From positions 1 to 7,239 of the forward strand of contig JAQUEZ010000291.1 of the NCBI GenBank assembly GCA_028684915.1: DNA of 7,239 nt. The letters are read 5' to 3'. A program made the position numbers and the translations under genes. This document shows, one piece after another, positions 7,001-7,239 of the stretch (the first letter of the stretch is position 1; every line of letters begins with the position of its first letter). The DNA comes from Desulfobulbus sp. (GTDB taxonomy: Bacteria; Desulfobacterota; Desulfobulbia; Desulfobulbales; Desulfobulbaceae). The notes below the pieces were generated by a model that ran no database searches, was not told the origin of the DNA, and saw nothing but the letters and a program-made list of their open reading frames with translations.

Positions 7001-7080
7001 CATTCACGCTGTCTGATGCAATAAAGAATGGAGAACTCCGCCCTCTGAATCAGCCAATTGAGATGGTGGCTATTGCTTAA
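4072..7080 (+). CDS. tnpA: Tn3-family transposase (TnpA), full length
   Basis: The 1002-residue protein has the normal length for Tn3 transposases, which cut the element ends and join them to target DNA by replicative transposition. The start MPVDFLNEEQ, the ARYFLLDE and RRGEQNRLG segments, and FLGTFLPDL are typical of the conserved N-terminal DNA-binding region. The catalytic core lies in the last third. ASADGMRF supplies D690, MTDTSGTSNMVFGLFWLLG supplies D763, and LNRGEGRHAVAR supplies E893, followed by the signature YREGQEDQLGALGLVTNALV (914-933). The three acidic residues are assigned by comparison with Tn3 and Tn4430 from memory. A TGA directly precedes the ATG in frame, so the start cannot lie further upstream. 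The ribosome site (GGTGAT) is weak, as expected for a gene kept at low expression. The stop overlaps the terminal inverted repeat. No frameshift or internal stop is present, so the enzyme is probably functional. Confidence 0.97.
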   Translation: MPVDFLNEEQRSSYGQFSEEPNEAQLARYFLLDEADTAFISERRGEQNRLGVALQITVARFLGTFLPDLTVVPKNVKVFVANQLSIKDIRVLSGYARRENTRWEHMTLIRDQYGYRDFNSPPWGFRLSRHLYSRAWISNERPSLMFDFATAWLIQHKVLLPGVTTLTRLIAEIRERATSLLWSRLSTLPSDEQRVELDKLLEISEGLRNSQFDLLKKGPVKISGPAFNDAINRYKKLEAFGIQRLDFSHIPLARLKSLARHAGMISMYKVGRMADKKRIGFLVAFVRAFETMALDDALDVLDMFITKIVGEAKKNGQMKRLRSLKDLDKSALTLAEICAMIINDETKDDCLRAAIYSKVSKEDLAETIMMIRDLARPSDEGFQKELMEQYGRVRRFLPTLLRDIVFKSAPAGQTTLDALNYLTADGIKRTQYLDNPPLDIISGPWKRLVFDQEGRVTRRGYTLCLLDKLQDALRRRDIYVEQSDRWGDARSKLLQGEEWQANRVQVCRSLGHPIKPKEAIASLVHQLDTTYKKVSANFDNNANVILDLKGKNPSLTITNLEKLEEPESLTRLNEQVLGLLPTVDLTELLLEIHAHTGFADEFTHVSEANARADNLNVSICAVLLAEACNIGLEPLIKHQIPALTRHRLSWAKQNYLRSETLIRANARLVDYQALVPLAKEWGGGEVASADGMRFVTPIRTINAGPNPKYYGSRQGITWYNFISDQYSGFHGIVIPGTLRDSIFVLEGLLEQQTGLNPTEIMTDTSGTSNMVFGLFWLLGYQFSPRLADAGEAIFWRVDKDADYGPLNDLARGQVNVPKIEQHWDDMLRIAGSLKLGTVHASELIRSLLKSERPSSLAKAIIEVGRINKTLYLLNYIDDEHYRRRILTQLNRGEGRHAVARAICHGRRGEIRKRYREGQEDQLGALGLVTNALVLWNTIYIQAALDHLRQRSVVINKEDEAHLSPLVHGHVNMLGHYAFTLSDAIKNGELRPLNQPIEMVAIA

Positions 7081-7113
7081 CGTGGTTTTTCGTTCCATTG
7101 GGCTTCAAGCCCC
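7076..7113 (-). repeat. Right terminal inverted repeat (IRR) of the Tn3-family element, 38 bp
   Basis: The repeat reads inward from GGGG at its outer end (CCCC on this strand, 7110-7113) to CTTAA at 7076-7080, the standard 38-bp Tn3 format. Compared with the Tn3 end as I remember it, about 31 of 38 positions agree, including CTTAACGTG and TTTTCGTTCCA. The outer part contains an extra small palindrome, GGGCTT-C-AAGCCC (7100-7112). The inner end contains the tnpA stop codon. Confidence 0.9.
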
Positions 7114-7187
7114 AAGACATAGCGGACCTCCAGGGTTTGCAAAAGGCAGAGACACTGGGCGGTCGCATTCCCGTGGAGGTGGATTAA
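7114..7187 (+). pseudogene. Possible 3' tail of an unidentified gene interrupted by the transposon
   Basis: Directly outside the repeat a frame encodes about two dozen codons of ordinary-looking protein, including the end AETLGGRIPVEVD, and stops at a TAA (7185-7187). The stop is followed within 5 bp by a terminator-like hairpin, as at the end of a real gene. The frame also stays open leftward through the repeat, so openness alone is not proof. I do not recognise the product. If real, its 5' part should lie beyond the left end of the transposon. Confidence 0.35.
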
Positions 7188-7191
7188 CGAA

Positions 7192-7219
7192 AAAATGCCA
7201 CGGTCTCCCGCGGCATTTT
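7192..7219. terminator. Terminator-like hairpin
   Basis: AAAATGCC (7192-7199) pairs with GGCATTTT (7212-7219), and CGG (7201-7203) pairs with CCG (7208-7210) around a TCTC loop, with one A-C mismatch within the stem. A run of A before and T after the stem allows action in both directions. The T tract is short (four), so strength is uncertain. Confidence 0.6.
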
Positions 7220-7239
7220 CAAGGGTCGAGTCACCGAAG

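Larger units (their letters stand above)
2458..7113 (+). mobile_element. Right-hand portion of a Tn3-family transposon (res-tnpR-hicB-tnpA-IRR)
   Basis: The segment contains a res-like palindrome region, a serine resolvase, a toxin-antitoxin-type gene, a full-length Tn3 transposase and a 38-bp terminal repeat, in a typical Tn3-family order. The right boundary is firm, because the repeat ends in CCCC at 7113 and overlaps the tnpA stop. The left boundary given here is only the first res-like site. The expected left repeat, starting GGGGCTTGAAGCCC, does not occur anywhere in the window. Either the element continues leftward and carries the PAP2 and DedA-PAP2 genes as cargo, or its left end has been lost. 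The five bases after the repeat, AAGAC at 7114-7118, would be one copy of the usual 5-bp target duplication. Confidence 0.8.

Overview
The window looks like proteobacterial accessory DNA. It joins a pair of membrane phosphatase genes to the right-hand part of a Tn3-family transposon. The DedA-PAP2-LssY gene architecture and the Tn3-type transposase point to Proteobacteria, probably gammaproteobacteria or a close environmental relative. I cannot name a genus from the sequence.

Left part (1-2315): the last 47 codons of a PAP2-family lipid phosphatase run in from outside the window. After an 11-nt gap comes a 719-residue protein that fuses three modules: an N-terminal DedA (SNARE-associated) membrane domain, a complete PAP2 phosphatase domain, and a C-terminal LssY-type domain. 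Known roles of DedA proteins (undecaprenyl-phosphate recycling) and PAP2 enzymes (polyprenyl or lipid pyrophosphate hydrolysis) suggest one polypeptide that dephosphorylates a carrier lipid and returns it across the membrane. This is inference.

Middle part (2316-4071): a res-like recombination region lies directly before a serine resolvase (tnpR). It contains a perfect 28-bp palindrome with a 2-bp centre and further half-sites. Convergent to tnpR is a short HicB-type antitoxin gene that has lost its C-terminal DNA-binding part and has no visible HicA toxin. It sits between tnpR and tnpA, where some Tn3 transposons carry toxin-antitoxin modules. The remaining 590 bp before tnpA hold no recognisable gene but do hold a 17-bp direct repeat, a small palindrome that may be an operator, and a hairpin.

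Right part (4072-7239): a full-length Tn3 transposase (1002 residues, DDE residues present) is followed by a 38-bp terminal inverted repeat that overlaps its stop codon. It closely resembles the Tn3 end as I recall it. Just beyond the repeat lies what looks like the tail of an interrupted gene, followed by a terminator-like hairpin.

No matching left inverted repeat was found anywhere in the window. The phosphatase genes may therefore be transposon passengers, with the left end further upstream, or the left end may be lost. The window alone cannot decide this.
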